This document shows positions 8,680 through 16,777 of a DNA stretch of 53,996 nucleotides, piece after piece. Every line of letters starts with the position of its first letter. Position 1 is the first letter of the stretch. Source of the stretch: Bacteroidota bacterium. Lineage in GTDB: Bacteria > Bacteroidota > Bacteroidia > M30B66. Where the stretch lies: contig CANHIS010000015.1 in NCBI GenBank assembly GCA_947460255.1, positions 1-53,996 of the forward strand, given 5' to 3'. A program made the translations under genes and the position numbers. Below the pieces are notes generated by a model. The model worked only from the letters and a program-made list of their open reading frames with translations, searched no databases and had not been told where the DNA came from.

Positions 8680-9761
8680 GCTTTGGTTTTAGGTTTACTG
8701 ATCCGAGTTGTCATGTATAGCCCGATAAAAATGACCAGAAACAATACAGCCGATAATACGGTGTAAAGGGTCGTCCAGTTACGCACATTGTTGATTACAA
8801 AGATCCCAATGAACATGGCAACCAATGAAATAGCGATCATTACAATGGCTACATGGCGATCTGTTAGTCCTGCATACACCAAATGATGCGTTGTGTGGTC
8901 GCGACCTCCAACAAACGGAGATTTACCTTTCATGATTCGGTTAATGGAAACAGTGGCAGTGTCGCTGATGGGAACAACGAACATTAAAATAGCGATAAGG
9001 AATTGCTTGGCTGGCGAAATTGTTCCAAAGTAATCCGGGGCATTCCAGAAGTACTCTATACCGATCCCAGCGAGAAAAACACCAAGGAATTGCGATCCTG
9101 AATCTCCCATATACATTCGAGAAGGATTCCAGTTGTAGTAAAGAAAGCCGAGCAGTGCAGCAAGCACACCCATAAGCAAAATCATATCGATGTTAACAAC
9201 AGCAGATCTAAACGCCATGCTCATTAAGGCGCCAACAATGATTATAGTTGAAACTGAAGTGGTGATGCCGTCCATATTGTCGAGCATGTTTACCGAATTC
9301 ATCAAACCAACCACCCAAAAAAACGTGAAGAAAACATTAACACTGTACCATGGAAACACAGTGATTAGATTGTCGGTAAAAACGAATGAAGCACCGCAAA
9401 TAAACTGTACAAGAAACTTGAGAAAGGGCTTCGTGTTGTATGCATCATCAGCTAATCCCATAATAAATCCAAGCGAAGTGGCGAGGAAGAAGCCTAGAAA
9501 TTTCTTGTTGAGCATCATTTCCTGATTGGGAAAGAATATGCTGAAAAACACAATGGCGAGAAGAAACAGAAGATAGAATGAAACACCTCCAAATGCAGGT
9601 TTTGTGGTAGCAGCCCACCGCACTTGATTAAACTCATTTTTCGAACCCAAGTTCGAGGAGAATTTCAGAAGTAAGCCGTTAATTACCACCGAAACAATAA
9701 TCATTAAAGCAATAAAAATAGTAAGCAGGATAGGTATTGTGAATGTTCCAAGTTCTATCAT
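8676..9761 (-). CDS. MraY/WecA/TagO-family undecaprenyl-phosphate sugar-1-phosphate transferase
   Basis: Polytopic inner-membrane protein of 361 residues with about ten hydrophobic segments, a glycosyltransferase family 4 (PNPT) enzyme. Diagnostic motifs: TTKPAFGGVSF near residue 55, the DD pair in GLADDAYN (105-106), NMLDNMDGITT (158-168), MYMGDSGSQFLG near 217 and the histidine-rich GRDHTTHHLVYAGLT near 285. Such enzymes transfer N-acetylhexosamine-1-phosphate from a UDP sugar to undecaprenyl phosphate and so start glycan assembly. Length and HTTHH motif resemble WecA/TagO more than MraY. It sits 10 bases after rfbC and overlaps the transglycosylase gene by 4 bases, within a polysaccharide export operon. 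The exact donor sugar cannot be told. Confidence 0.9.
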   Translation of the reverse strand: MIELGTFTIPILLTIFIALMIIVSVVINGLLLKFSSNLGSKNEFNQVRWAATTKPAFGGVSFYLLFLLAIVFFSIFFPNQEMMLNKKFLGFFLATSLGFIMGLADDAYNTKPFLKFLVQFICGASFVFTDNLITVFPWYSVNVFFTFFWVVGLMNSVNMLDNMDGITTSVSTIIIVGALMSMAFRSAVVNIDMILLMGVLAALLGFLYYNWNPSRMYMGDSGSQFLGVFLAGIGIEYFWNAPDYFGTISPAKQFLIAILMFVVPISDTATVSINRIMKGKSPFVGGRDHTTHHLVYAGLTDRHVAIVMIAISLVAMFIGIFVINNVRNWTTLYTVLSAVLFLVIFIGLYMTTRISKPKTKA

Positions 9762-9771
9762 CAGTAACAGA

Positions 9772-10326
9772 TTATGGTTGGTATTTGAAAGGCGAGTTGA
9801 AATCTTCGAAATTCAAGTTCTCGTTGTCTTTCTGCGATAAAAGCGGGTTTTCTATTTGCCAATCAATGTTTAATTGAGGGTCGTTCCACATGATCCCCAT
9901 TTCGGAGGCTTTGTTGTAAAAGTTTCCGCATTTGTAAGAAAAAATTGTATCGTTTGAGAGGGTTAGAAAACCGTGAGCAAAACCTACTGGAACATATAAC
10001 ATGAGTTTATTTTTCTCGTTCAATTCAATCGCCAGGTGCTTTCCGTATGTGGGCGATCCTGCGCGTATATCAACAGCAACATCCAAAACCGCACCTTTAA
10101 TTACTCTTACAAGTTTTGATTGGGCAAAATCGCCAGTTTGGAAATGCAGTCCTCTTAAAACTCCAGCCTGTGAAAGGCTTTGATTATCTTGAACAAAGTG
10201 ATCATGGATTCCAGCCTCTTTGAAGCGATCAAAATTATAGGATTCAAAAAAGTATCCTCTTGGGTCCTCGAAAACTGAGGGATAAATGATTTTCAAGTTA
10301 GGGATTTCGAACTTCTCAATTCTCAT
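9772..10326 (-). CDS. rfbC: dTDP-4-dehydrorhamnose 3,5-epimerase
   Basis: A 184-residue cupin-fold epimerase, the usual RmlC length. Visible family features are the N-terminal EDPRGYFFESYN, the catalytic-histidine motif VLRGLHFQ (H61), the VLDVAVDIR strand, VPVGFAHGFLTL and the aromatic segment YKCGNFYNKASE carrying the candidate catalytic tyrosine (Y131 or Y137). The enzyme epimerises dTDP-6-deoxy-D-xylo-4-hexulose on the way to dTDP-L-rhamnose or a related deoxysugar. The partner genes rfbA, rfbB and rfbD are not in the window. It is 2 bases downstream of the tyrosine kinase gene and 10 upstream of the transferase gene, so part of one operon. Confidence 0.93.
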   Translation of the reverse strand: MRIEKFEIPNLKIIYPSVFEDPRGYFFESYNFDRFKEAGIHDHFVQDNQSLSQAGVLRGLHFQTGDFAQSKLVRVIKGAVLDVAVDIRAGSPTYGKHLAIELNEKNKLMLYVPVGFAHGFLTLSNDTIFSYKCGNFYNKASEMGIMWNDPQLNIDWQIENPLLSQKDNENLNFEDFNSPFKYQP

Positions 10327-10328
10327 AA

Positions 10329-12749
10329 TTACTTGCTGATCAATTTTCTGAAGAATTCCTTCAAATTAAATCGTTCTCTACGGATATCTTCGTCGTAATA
10401 ACCAAAACCATAACCATATCCATAACCATAGTCGTAATCGTACACACCCGAATATCCGTATCCAGAGCGCTTAATATCCACTGAGTTTAGAATGATGCTT
10501 AGATTTTTAATATTGTTGTCGCGTATGAGTTTTTTCACGTTTTGTACGAAATTCCTCTTGGAGAAATTTTCACGGAACACGTACACAGGGTAATCTGCCA
10601 TTTTGATGATCCTGATCCCGTCGGTCACTAATCCAACAGGTGGATTATCTATCACAATTACATCGTACATCTTTTTTAGCTCATCAATTACGTTCGACAT
10701 TTTGGAGCTGATAACCAATTCGGATGGATTTGGAGGCACTGGACCGGCAGTGATAAAGTCGAGGTTTGTTAAACTTGACTTGAAAATACATTCTTCGATC
10801 TGATTTCTTCCAATCAAGATCGTACTCATACCCTTGTCGTTAGGAACACCGAAACCAACGTGGATTTTCGGTTTTCTCATATCGAGATCGAGAATGATTA
10901 CTTTCTTTTCAGAAAATGCGATAATACCTGCCAAATTCAGGGCTACGAAAGTCTTACCTTCACCGGAAATGGTAGATGTAATTGCTAAAACTTTTGGTCC
11001 TTCTTTAGTAGATAGAAATTCGAGATTCGACCGGATCGATCTAAGCGATTCTGCAATAATCGACTTCGGTTTTTTATCAACAATTAACTGGGAGATTGGG
11101 ATTATATCTTTGTAATTCGGTACAATGCCAAGCATTGGAACCTCCAAATACTTCATGATTTCATTCATAGAAGTAATTTCGTTATACATCAAATATCGAA
11201 CAACTATTAGCCCTAGACTTACTAAAATCCAACCAATAAATGCGCTTAAGGCTACGATTCGGCGGCTTGGAAAGTAAGGCGCAGCTGACGCTGAAGAAGC
11301 TTCAAGAATAGTGTTTTCGGAAGTAATACCTGCGTTTGAAATTGTTAATTCCGATTTGATTTCAACAAGGCGATTATAGTAGCTTTCGTTTATACTATTT
11401 AATTTTTGAAGACGTACAAATTCAATTCTGTCGAAGCTTAATGCACTTAATTTAAGCTCTTCTTCATAATTCAAAACACGATCTTCAATTTGTATTTTTT
11501 GATCGTTTAAACTTTTCTTTAATGCAGATAGAGCTTCAATAAGTAGTTTTTTCTGAATAGAAATTTGAAAGTCAATTAAAGCAATTTTGGAAGAACTTTG
11601 AGTAACAGAATAAAGCGTAGATGTTCTTCTTTGAAGGAGTGATTTTAATTCAGTTAGCATTTGAAGGATCATTCCTTGGGAGTCTGATGCGGCTAACAAA
11701 GCGACCAATTGATATACATCAATGTCTTTTTCAATAGATATAGCCTCTTCTATCGTTTTCAATGCAGCTTCTTCAAGTTGAATTCTGCTTAACTTCGATT
11801 CAAGATCGTCTATTCTAGTAGCAAAATTTGGTAATGGTGTTTCGTCGTTTAGTCGATTTTTTGTTTTGAAATTTTGCAAATCTACTTCCGAGTCATAAAG
11901 CTTATCGTATACCGCCTTTAATTGATCGTCAATAAATTTGATCGTATTGTTTGATGACTCTGCTTGCTTTTCTATATCATAAATTTTGAATTCGTCGGAT
12001 ATCGTGTTACATATATCAGCAGCCTTTGAAGGATTTCTTTCATAGAAAACCAATTTAATTGTCCCGGCAGCTTCGTTTTCTGTCTCAACTTTTAAGTTGC
12101 CTGAATATGTTCTTACAAGATTTTCACGCTTTGTAAGGATAAAATAATAAGGATTCTCATTGAGCCCTTTCATGTCTTTTCGGATTTTATCAAAATTCCG
12201 AACATTTACTTTTATGGAGTCAATAACTGGCAAACGGACCCATGAATTGGCTTTTATCCTGAAAACACTTTCTTTGTTGTTAAGATTTGTTGTCAAAATG
12301 GCATTATTCTCATCCGTAAATGAAATATATACAGGCAAATTGTAAATTTCATTTATTGGATTTCGATATTCTAACTCGAACGGAGATGTGCGATACATCT
12401 CATAGTTTAAGACGTTTCCGATTTGATAGTAACTCACATCAAGTGGAAGTTTATTAAAAACACGGTCAAGAAAGGTTTGAGAACGCAATAATTCAATTTT
12501 ACTTGGAAGGTCGCCCTTTGCCGTGAACTCCTGATTGAGGAACATTTTTGAGTTTTTGTCAGCTAAGGCAATTTGAATGATTGCTTTAGATTCGTAAATC
12601 GGATATGTGTACCTCAGATAAAGAAAGGCCATCAAAAATGCAATAACAAAAAACAGCAAAATCCAAGCAATATTTTTCCTAATAACCTTAAAGAAAAGCT
12701 TTAAGTCAAAGTCATCATTCAGATTTGAAATTTTTTTCTCGTTCATCAT
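10329..12749 (-). CDS. Wzc-type polysaccharide co-polymerase and tyrosine autokinase
   Basis: An 806-residue inner-membrane BY-kinase. A Wzz-like domain lies between a first transmembrane helix (about residues 29-49) and a second (about 495-520), with a long coiled-coil-prone stretch at about 270-470. The cytoplasmic kinase has Walker A SGEGKT (lysine about residue 599), Walker A' VIILDLDMRKPK and Walker B VIVIDNPPVGLVTDG. The C-terminal tail is a striking tyrosine cluster with alternating Y-G and Y-D pairs (see the repeat feature), the expected autophosphorylation site. It controls polymerisation and export together with the outer-membrane lipoprotein encoded just upstream. The stop of that gene and this start overlap as TGATG. 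The neighbouring second ATG (12746) is an equally possible start. Confidence 0.95.
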   Translation of the reverse strand: MMNEKKISNLNDDFDLKLFFKVIRKNIAWILLFFVIAFLMAFLYLRYTYPIYESKAIIQIALADKNSKMFLNQEFTAKGDLPSKIELLRSQTFLDRVFNKLPLDVSYYQIGNVLNYEMYRTSPFELEYRNPINEIYNLPVYISFTDENNAILTTNLNNKESVFRIKANSWVRLPVIDSIKVNVRNFDKIRKDMKGLNENPYYFILTKRENLVRTYSGNLKVETENEAAGTIKLVFYERNPSKAADICNTISDEFKIYDIEKQAESSNNTIKFIDDQLKAVYDKLYDSEVDLQNFKTKNRLNDETPLPNFATRIDDLESKLSRIQLEEAALKTIEEAISIEKDIDVYQLVALLAASDSQGMILQMLTELKSLLQRRTSTLYSVTQSSSKIALIDFQISIQKKLLIEALSALKKSLNDQKIQIEDRVLNYEEELKLSALSFDRIEFVRLQKLNSINESYYNRLVEIKSELTISNAGITSENTILEASSASAAPYFPSRRIVALSAFIGWILVSLGLIVVRYLMYNEITSMNEIMKYLEVPMLGIVPNYKDIIPISQLIVDKKPKSIIAESLRSIRSNLEFLSTKEGPKVLAITSTISGEGKTFVALNLAGIIAFSEKKVIILDLDMRKPKIHVGFGVPNDKGMSTILIGRNQIEECIFKSSLTNLDFITAGPVPPNPSELVISSKMSNVIDELKKMYDVIVIDNPPVGLVTDGIRIIKMADYPVYVFRENFSKRNFVQNVKKLIRDNNIKNLSIILNSVDIKRSGYGYSGVYDYDYGYGYGYGFGYYDEDIRRERFNLKEFFRKLISK
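10378..10460 (-). repeat. Short tandem repeat encoding the Y-G-rich tail of the tyrosine kinase
   Basis: On the minus strand the sequence alternates TAT/TAC with GGT/GGA/GAT codons (plus strand CCATAACCATATCCATAACC). It encodes about ten tyrosines in some 26 residues near the kinase C-terminus. The near-identical hexamers could expand or contract by slippage. Confidence 0.7.
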
Positions 12750-13516
12750 CAGTTAATAAATGAATAAACAAAAAATCCAAGATTAGCAAGAGCTAGATAT
12801 GAGGCAATTCGAGTTAAAAAATTTTGAGCATAATCATTACGACCTTCAATATAAATTATGTCATTCCCTTGAAGCACCATATCAGCTTTTTTCATTCCTT
12901 CTATTGTCGATAAATCAATCAAGTATACTTGAGGATTCTTCAAATCTCCCCTAATCAACTTTATTCTGTTAGCCTTCCCATTTGTAGAAACTCCGCCAGC
13001 TGAAGCCAAGGCCTCAAGTAAATTTGTGTTTTGGTTTGTTAATGTTAAAACTCTCGCACTTCCTGACTCTCCTGGAAATAAGATTATTCTCTTATTTGTG
13101 ATTTTAATGGTAACATAAGGATCGACATAAAATTGTTTAAGCCTTTCTTCAAGCATAAGCTCCGCATCTCGAATTGAAAGCTCATTAATAAGCACTCTTC
13201 CCAACACCGGCATTTTTATTGTTCCGTCGAACTCAACTGTTGAGCTTATAAATTTATTGGTCGATGAAGACCCCCCGGATGGGTCAGACCCAACACTTTC
13301 AATCAAAGTTGCTCCTTTGTTTGGAACAATTTGAATTTCTAACATGTCGTTTAATCCAATCTTATATTCTCTAGAACTTGAAATTGTAGAGAAATCATCG
13401 AATGGATAATTCTTTTTGGTTTTAAACATGATCGCCCTGTTGTTACAGGAGGTCATTCCAACCGTGAGCAATATAATCAGCCAACTGAGTAATTTGGCAA
13501 TATGTGGGTGACGCAT
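12749..13516 (-). CDS. Wza-type polysaccharide export lipoprotein
   Basis: A 255-residue lipoprotein precursor. The signal peptide ends in a lipobox (LTVGMTSC, lipidated cysteine near residue 24). The mature part contains a polysaccharide biosynthesis/export (Poly_export) domain with YKIGLNDMLEIQIVPNKG and GTIKMPVLGRVLINELSI, then a SLBB-like segment (ITNKRIILFPGESGSARVLT and NLLEALASAGGVSTNGKANR). The final 20 residues (FLTRIASYLALANLGFFVYS) are hydrophobic, like the outer-membrane helix of Wza. It forms the outer-membrane channel for exopolysaccharide. I place the start at the ATG at 13516 because the -7 promoter element at 13523-13530 overlaps the earlier in-frame candidate. It is the first gene of an apparent five-gene operon running to 7645. 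Confidence 0.92.
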   Translation of the reverse strand: MRHPHIAKLLSWLIILLTVGMTSCNNRAIMFKTKKNYPFDDFSTISSSREYKIGLNDMLEIQIVPNKGATLIESVGSDPSGGSSSTNKFISSTVEFDGTIKMPVLGRVLINELSIRDAELMLEERLKQFYVDPYVTIKITNKRIILFPGESGSARVLTLTNQNTNLLEALASAGGVSTNGKANRIKLIRGDLKNPQVYLIDLSTIEGMKKADMVLQGNDIIYIEGRNDYAQNFLTRIASYLALANLGFFVYSFIN

Positions 13517-13522
13517 ATGCCG

Positions 13523-13530
13523 CAAAGCTA
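13523..13530 (-). promoter_or_regulatory. -7 promoter element (TAGCTTTG) of the exopolysaccharide operon
   Basis: Exact TAnnTTTG on the minus strand, 6 bases from the ATG at 13516, predicting a nearly leaderless mRNA for the first gene of the five-gene export operon. Confidence 0.5.
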
Positions 13531-13627
13531 ACAAAATTTAGTGCCAAATGCCTATGAAAATGCCTACATACTGACAATCAATCGTTGATTATCTTTCTCT
13601 CGAATTGAATTGAACCGATGATCGATT

Positions 13628-14836
13628 TTATCCTTCTATAATCAAGGGATTTTCTAACATTTCATAATAGAGTTCCGACATATCTTTAATTAACCGTGTA
13701 TAATGGAAGCGATTTTTCACATGTTCCCACCCTACACTTCCAAATACCTTAAGCTTTTCTTCGTCTTCTGTTAAATCCAAAAGCAATTCGGCAAATTTTG
13801 ACGCATCGGTCTTTGAATTTGCCAAAAGTGCGGTAACTCCCTCTATAACAACATTTTCTATTCCACCTACATTGGTGCTCACAATTGGCTTATTGGCAGC
13901 TTGTGCTTCAATCAAGCTCACTGGCGTACCCTCGTTCAACGATGTTAATGCCACGATATCTAAACCTGCATTCGCTACGTCGATGTCCTTTATCCACGAA
14001 GTGAAGGTCAAAGGCGCTTTCCCTGTTTGGGTCATTGCATCAATAAACGGAATCCCCAACTCACGAGCATTTGCCTCAATTCTCAAACGGTCTTCTCCAT
14101 CTCCAATAATAAAAAATCGGAGTTTCTTATTGGTTTTTTCAAGCACTATTTTAGCAGCCTCCAAAAACAAGCGATGGTTCTTCACAGGAACTAAACGCCC
14201 AATTATACCAATCGCAATCTCATCGTCGTCGAGCATATAACGACTTCTAAAGTTGATTCGCTTTTCGTTCATGCCTTCGGTAAAACGAGACAAATCGAAA
14301 CCCAATGGAATAACTTTTATTTTCTCAGGTTTGCATATTCGATGAACCAAACACAATTCCGCTTTTTGTTTCTCACTAATTGCGATGATTCTCGAGCTTT
14401 TACGCGCTAAATTCCTTTCGATGTTTTTGTACATCACCGTTTTCATTTTCCCAAAATAGGAATGAAAAACGTGCCCATGGAAGGTGTGTATAATCACCGG
14501 AACTTTCATGTTCGATGCAGCCAATCTACCAATCGTTCCTGCCTTTGATGCATGCGTATGCACAATGTCGGGCTTGAAATCTTTGATGATTTGCTGCATC
14601 TTTCTATATGCTTCAAAATCATTTCTCAAATCGATTTCCCTTTTCATCTCAGGAATGATGATCGGATTTAACCCCAAATTCTTGACAATAAACTCTGAAC
14701 TGTCTTCAGATTCATCCTTTTCTCCACCAACTAACATAGTTTCAAAATCATCGGGCATGTAACGCGACAAATAAGCTGCGTTATAGGTTGGGCCACCCAA
14801 GTTGAAACGGTTGATGATGCGGAGAATTCTAGGCAT
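13628..14836 (-). CDS. Glycosyltransferase family 4 (GT-B fold)
   Basis: A 402-residue cytosolic GT-B glycosyltransferase. The N-terminal acceptor domain begins RILRIINRFNLGGPTYNAAY, with the IVHTHASKAGTIGRLAA segment typical of GT4 enzymes acting on lipid-linked sugars. The C-terminal donor domain has IGIIGRLVPVKNHRLFLEAA and the catalytic E-x7-E region VALTSLNEGTPVSLIEAQA followed by KPIVSTNVGGIENVV. Donor and acceptor cannot be told from sequence. It lies 30 bases after asnB on the same strand and upstream of the export operon, so it probably extends the glycan exported by the Wza/Wzc pair. Confidence 0.92.
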   Translation of the reverse strand: MPRILRIINRFNLGGPTYNAAYLSRYMPDDFETMLVGGEKDESEDSSEFIVKNLGLNPIIIPEMKREIDLRNDFEAYRKMQQIIKDFKPDIVHTHASKAGTIGRLAASNMKVPVIIHTFHGHVFHSYFGKMKTVMYKNIERNLARKSSRIIAISEKQKAELCLVHRICKPEKIKVIPLGFDLSRFTEGMNEKRINFRSRYMLDDDEIAIGIIGRLVPVKNHRLFLEAAKIVLEKTNKKLRFFIIGDGEDRLRIEANARELGIPFIDAMTQTGKAPLTFTSWIKDIDVANAGLDIVALTSLNEGTPVSLIEAQAANKPIVSTNVGGIENVVIEGVTALLANSKTDASKFAELLLDLTEDEEKLKVFGSVGWEHVKNRFHYTRLIKDMSELYYEMLENPLIIEG

Positions 14837-14866
14837 TAGTGGTTAATCCTGTTTCGGCAAAAGTAA

Positions 14867-16750
14867 TTATTTCATCCAACGGCGGAACCAACTTTGAAAT
14901 ACAATCAATGCCCAAATCCGAGCAGTTGCATCTCCCGGATCATTCGACATGAGTTGTGCCCTAAGTTTTTTTACCGCTTCTGGATTGAACAGACCTTGTG
15001 CTATAAGTTCTTTGTCCGAAAGCAAATCGTCGAAAATCCAGCTGTTTAGGTCTTCTCTAAACCATTTCAACAACGGTACTTCGAATCCATGTTTTGGCCT
15101 ATGGTAAAGCTCTTCCGGTAAAATACTTCTAAATGCATCTTGTACGATCAGCTTTCTGCCGTTGCCATTTACTTTGTAATCGGGTGGGAGGGAAGCCGCA
15201 AAATCCACCAACTCGAAATCCAAAAACGGTGTGCGAACCTCAAGGCTGTTTGCCATCGACATCAAATCGACTTTCGTCAACATGTCGCCCTGCAACACCA
15301 AATGCATATCGTTGAGCAACATATCGTTCATGTCGCTAGTGGTGCCAATAAATCGGGTGTGGTATTTCTTTCTGGCTTCAATTTCTGCGCTGTTCAGCGG
15401 AAAGGCTGCCATCGATTTCAGATAATCATTGTCGGCATAACCACACCACTGCCAATAACGGTCGGTAGCACCGGCTTTCATTCCACGACTGAACTTCTGA
15501 AGTTTACGCACCATGTTTCCCATGGAAGAATTGCGCGACTTCGGAAGGATTTCCCAAGCAGGGCCTAGCAAACTTACCACTTGCGCTTTGAAGCCTCCAT
15601 TGCGAAGTTTCCACTCGCCGTAGTGCTTCATGTAACCACCAAACAATTCGTCGGCACCATCTCCCGAAAGGGCAACGGTTACCTTTTTACGCGTTTCTCT
15701 GCAGAGGATGTTTACAGCCAACGCCGATGAATCTGCAAAGGGCTCGTCGATGTATTCCAGCATCCCATGCAAATGGTCGAATAGGTCTTTGTTGCGCAAA
15801 CTAAATACGGTGTGATTGGTCTTGTAACGGTCGGCTACAAGTCTTGCATATTTGGTTTCATCGAATAGTGGTTCGTCTTGATAACCAATTGAAAACGTAT
15901 TTATATTTGAAGTAAAACTTGAAGCTATTGCCGTCACCACAGACGAGTCAATTCCACCCGACAAAAAGCTTCCCAAAGGCACGTCCGAAATCATCCTACG
16001 CTCAACCGAAGCAGTCATTTTATCGACCAACATCGACTGTGCTGATGCGTAATCTGGAATGGGCTGTTTGATTTTTGTTGGCATTTCGTACCAACAAACT
16101 TTCTCCACTTTTCCACCTGAGATTTTCAAGTAATGTCCTGGCTCAAGTTTCTTTACACCTTCGAAAATAGTCTCTGGTGCAGGAATGTAATTTAGATGCA
16201 AGTATTGATACAGCGCACTGTGATCGATTTTCTTCGGAATATCATACTGCATCAAGGATTTCATTTCTGATGCGAACGAAATGCCTGAAGAATCTTGGTA
16301 ATAAATGAAGGGTTTCACGCCATAACGATCACGAGCCATAAAAACATCGCCTGTTTCTTTGTCGTGCACTGCAAAAGCAAAAAAGCCGTTGATTTTACTC
16401 AAGCAGGAAATCCCTTCACGAATAAAAAGGTTCAATAAAACCTCTGTATCGCTTGATGAACGAAACTGAATCCCCGATTGCTCGAGTTCGTTTCTGTATG
16501 ATTGAAAATTGAAAAACTCGCCGTTGAATACGATCGTGTACCGTCCCGAATTGTCGGTAAATGGCTGCGAACCATTGTTGCTTACGTCGATGATCGACAA
16601 ACGTGCATGACCAAAAGAAACGGAATCTGTGCGGTAGATTCCGTTTCCGTCTGGTCCACGTTTTTTTAATTGTTCTGTAGCAGCATGTACCTTTTCAAGT
16701 CGGGCTTTTCCCGATTCTAGAAATGCAATACTGCCAGTGATTCCGCACAT
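14867..16750 (-). CDS. asnB: Asparagine synthase-type glutamine amidotransferase
   Basis: A 627-residue class II amidotransferase. C2 in MCGITGSIAF is the glutaminase nucleophile. The N-terminal domain runs to about residue 210, with RGPDGNGIY and FNGEFFNFQSYR. The synthetase domain has the PP-loop SGGIDSS at 264-270, which binds ATP, and VALSGDGADELFGGY near 345. These features fit glutamine-dependent asparagine synthase. The 627-residue length and position beside glycosyltransferase and polysaccharide export genes also fit the amidotransferases of exopolysaccharide clusters that act on sugar carboxylates; sequence alone does not separate the two. It sits 27 bases after lpdA and 30 before the GT4 gene. 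A hairpin (TTTCC/GGAAA) lies just before the start. Confidence 0.9.
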   Translation of the reverse strand: MCGITGSIAFLESGKARLEKVHAATEQLKKRGPDGNGIYRTDSVSFGHARLSIIDVSNNGSQPFTDNSGRYTIVFNGEFFNFQSYRNELEQSGIQFRSSSDTEVLLNLFIREGISCLSKINGFFAFAVHDKETGDVFMARDRYGVKPFIYYQDSSGISFASEMKSLMQYDIPKKIDHSALYQYLHLNYIPAPETIFEGVKKLEPGHYLKISGGKVEKVCWYEMPTKIKQPIPDYASAQSMLVDKMTASVERRMISDVPLGSFLSGGIDSSVVTAIASSFTSNINTFSIGYQDEPLFDETKYARLVADRYKTNHTVFSLRNKDLFDHLHGMLEYIDEPFADSSALAVNILCRETRKKVTVALSGDGADELFGGYMKHYGEWKLRNGGFKAQVVSLLGPAWEILPKSRNSSMGNMVRKLQKFSRGMKAGATDRYWQWCGYADNDYLKSMAAFPLNSAEIEARKKYHTRFIGTTSDMNDMLLNDMHLVLQGDMLTKVDLMSMANSLEVRTPFLDFELVDFAASLPPDYKVNGNGRKLIVQDAFRSILPEELYHRPKHGFEVPLLKWFREDLNSWIFDDLLSDKELIAQGLFNPEAVKKLRAQLMSNDPGDATARIWALIVFQSWFRRWMK

Positions 16751-16777
16751 AATATTTTTCCTTGCGGAAAGAGATTG

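Noticed and set aside
16754-16767. TTTCC-TTGC-GGAAA hairpin before asnB as a terminator of lpdA
   Set aside because: No T tract follows in the direction of transcription; the GGAAA arm more likely serves as part of the asnB ribosome-binding region.
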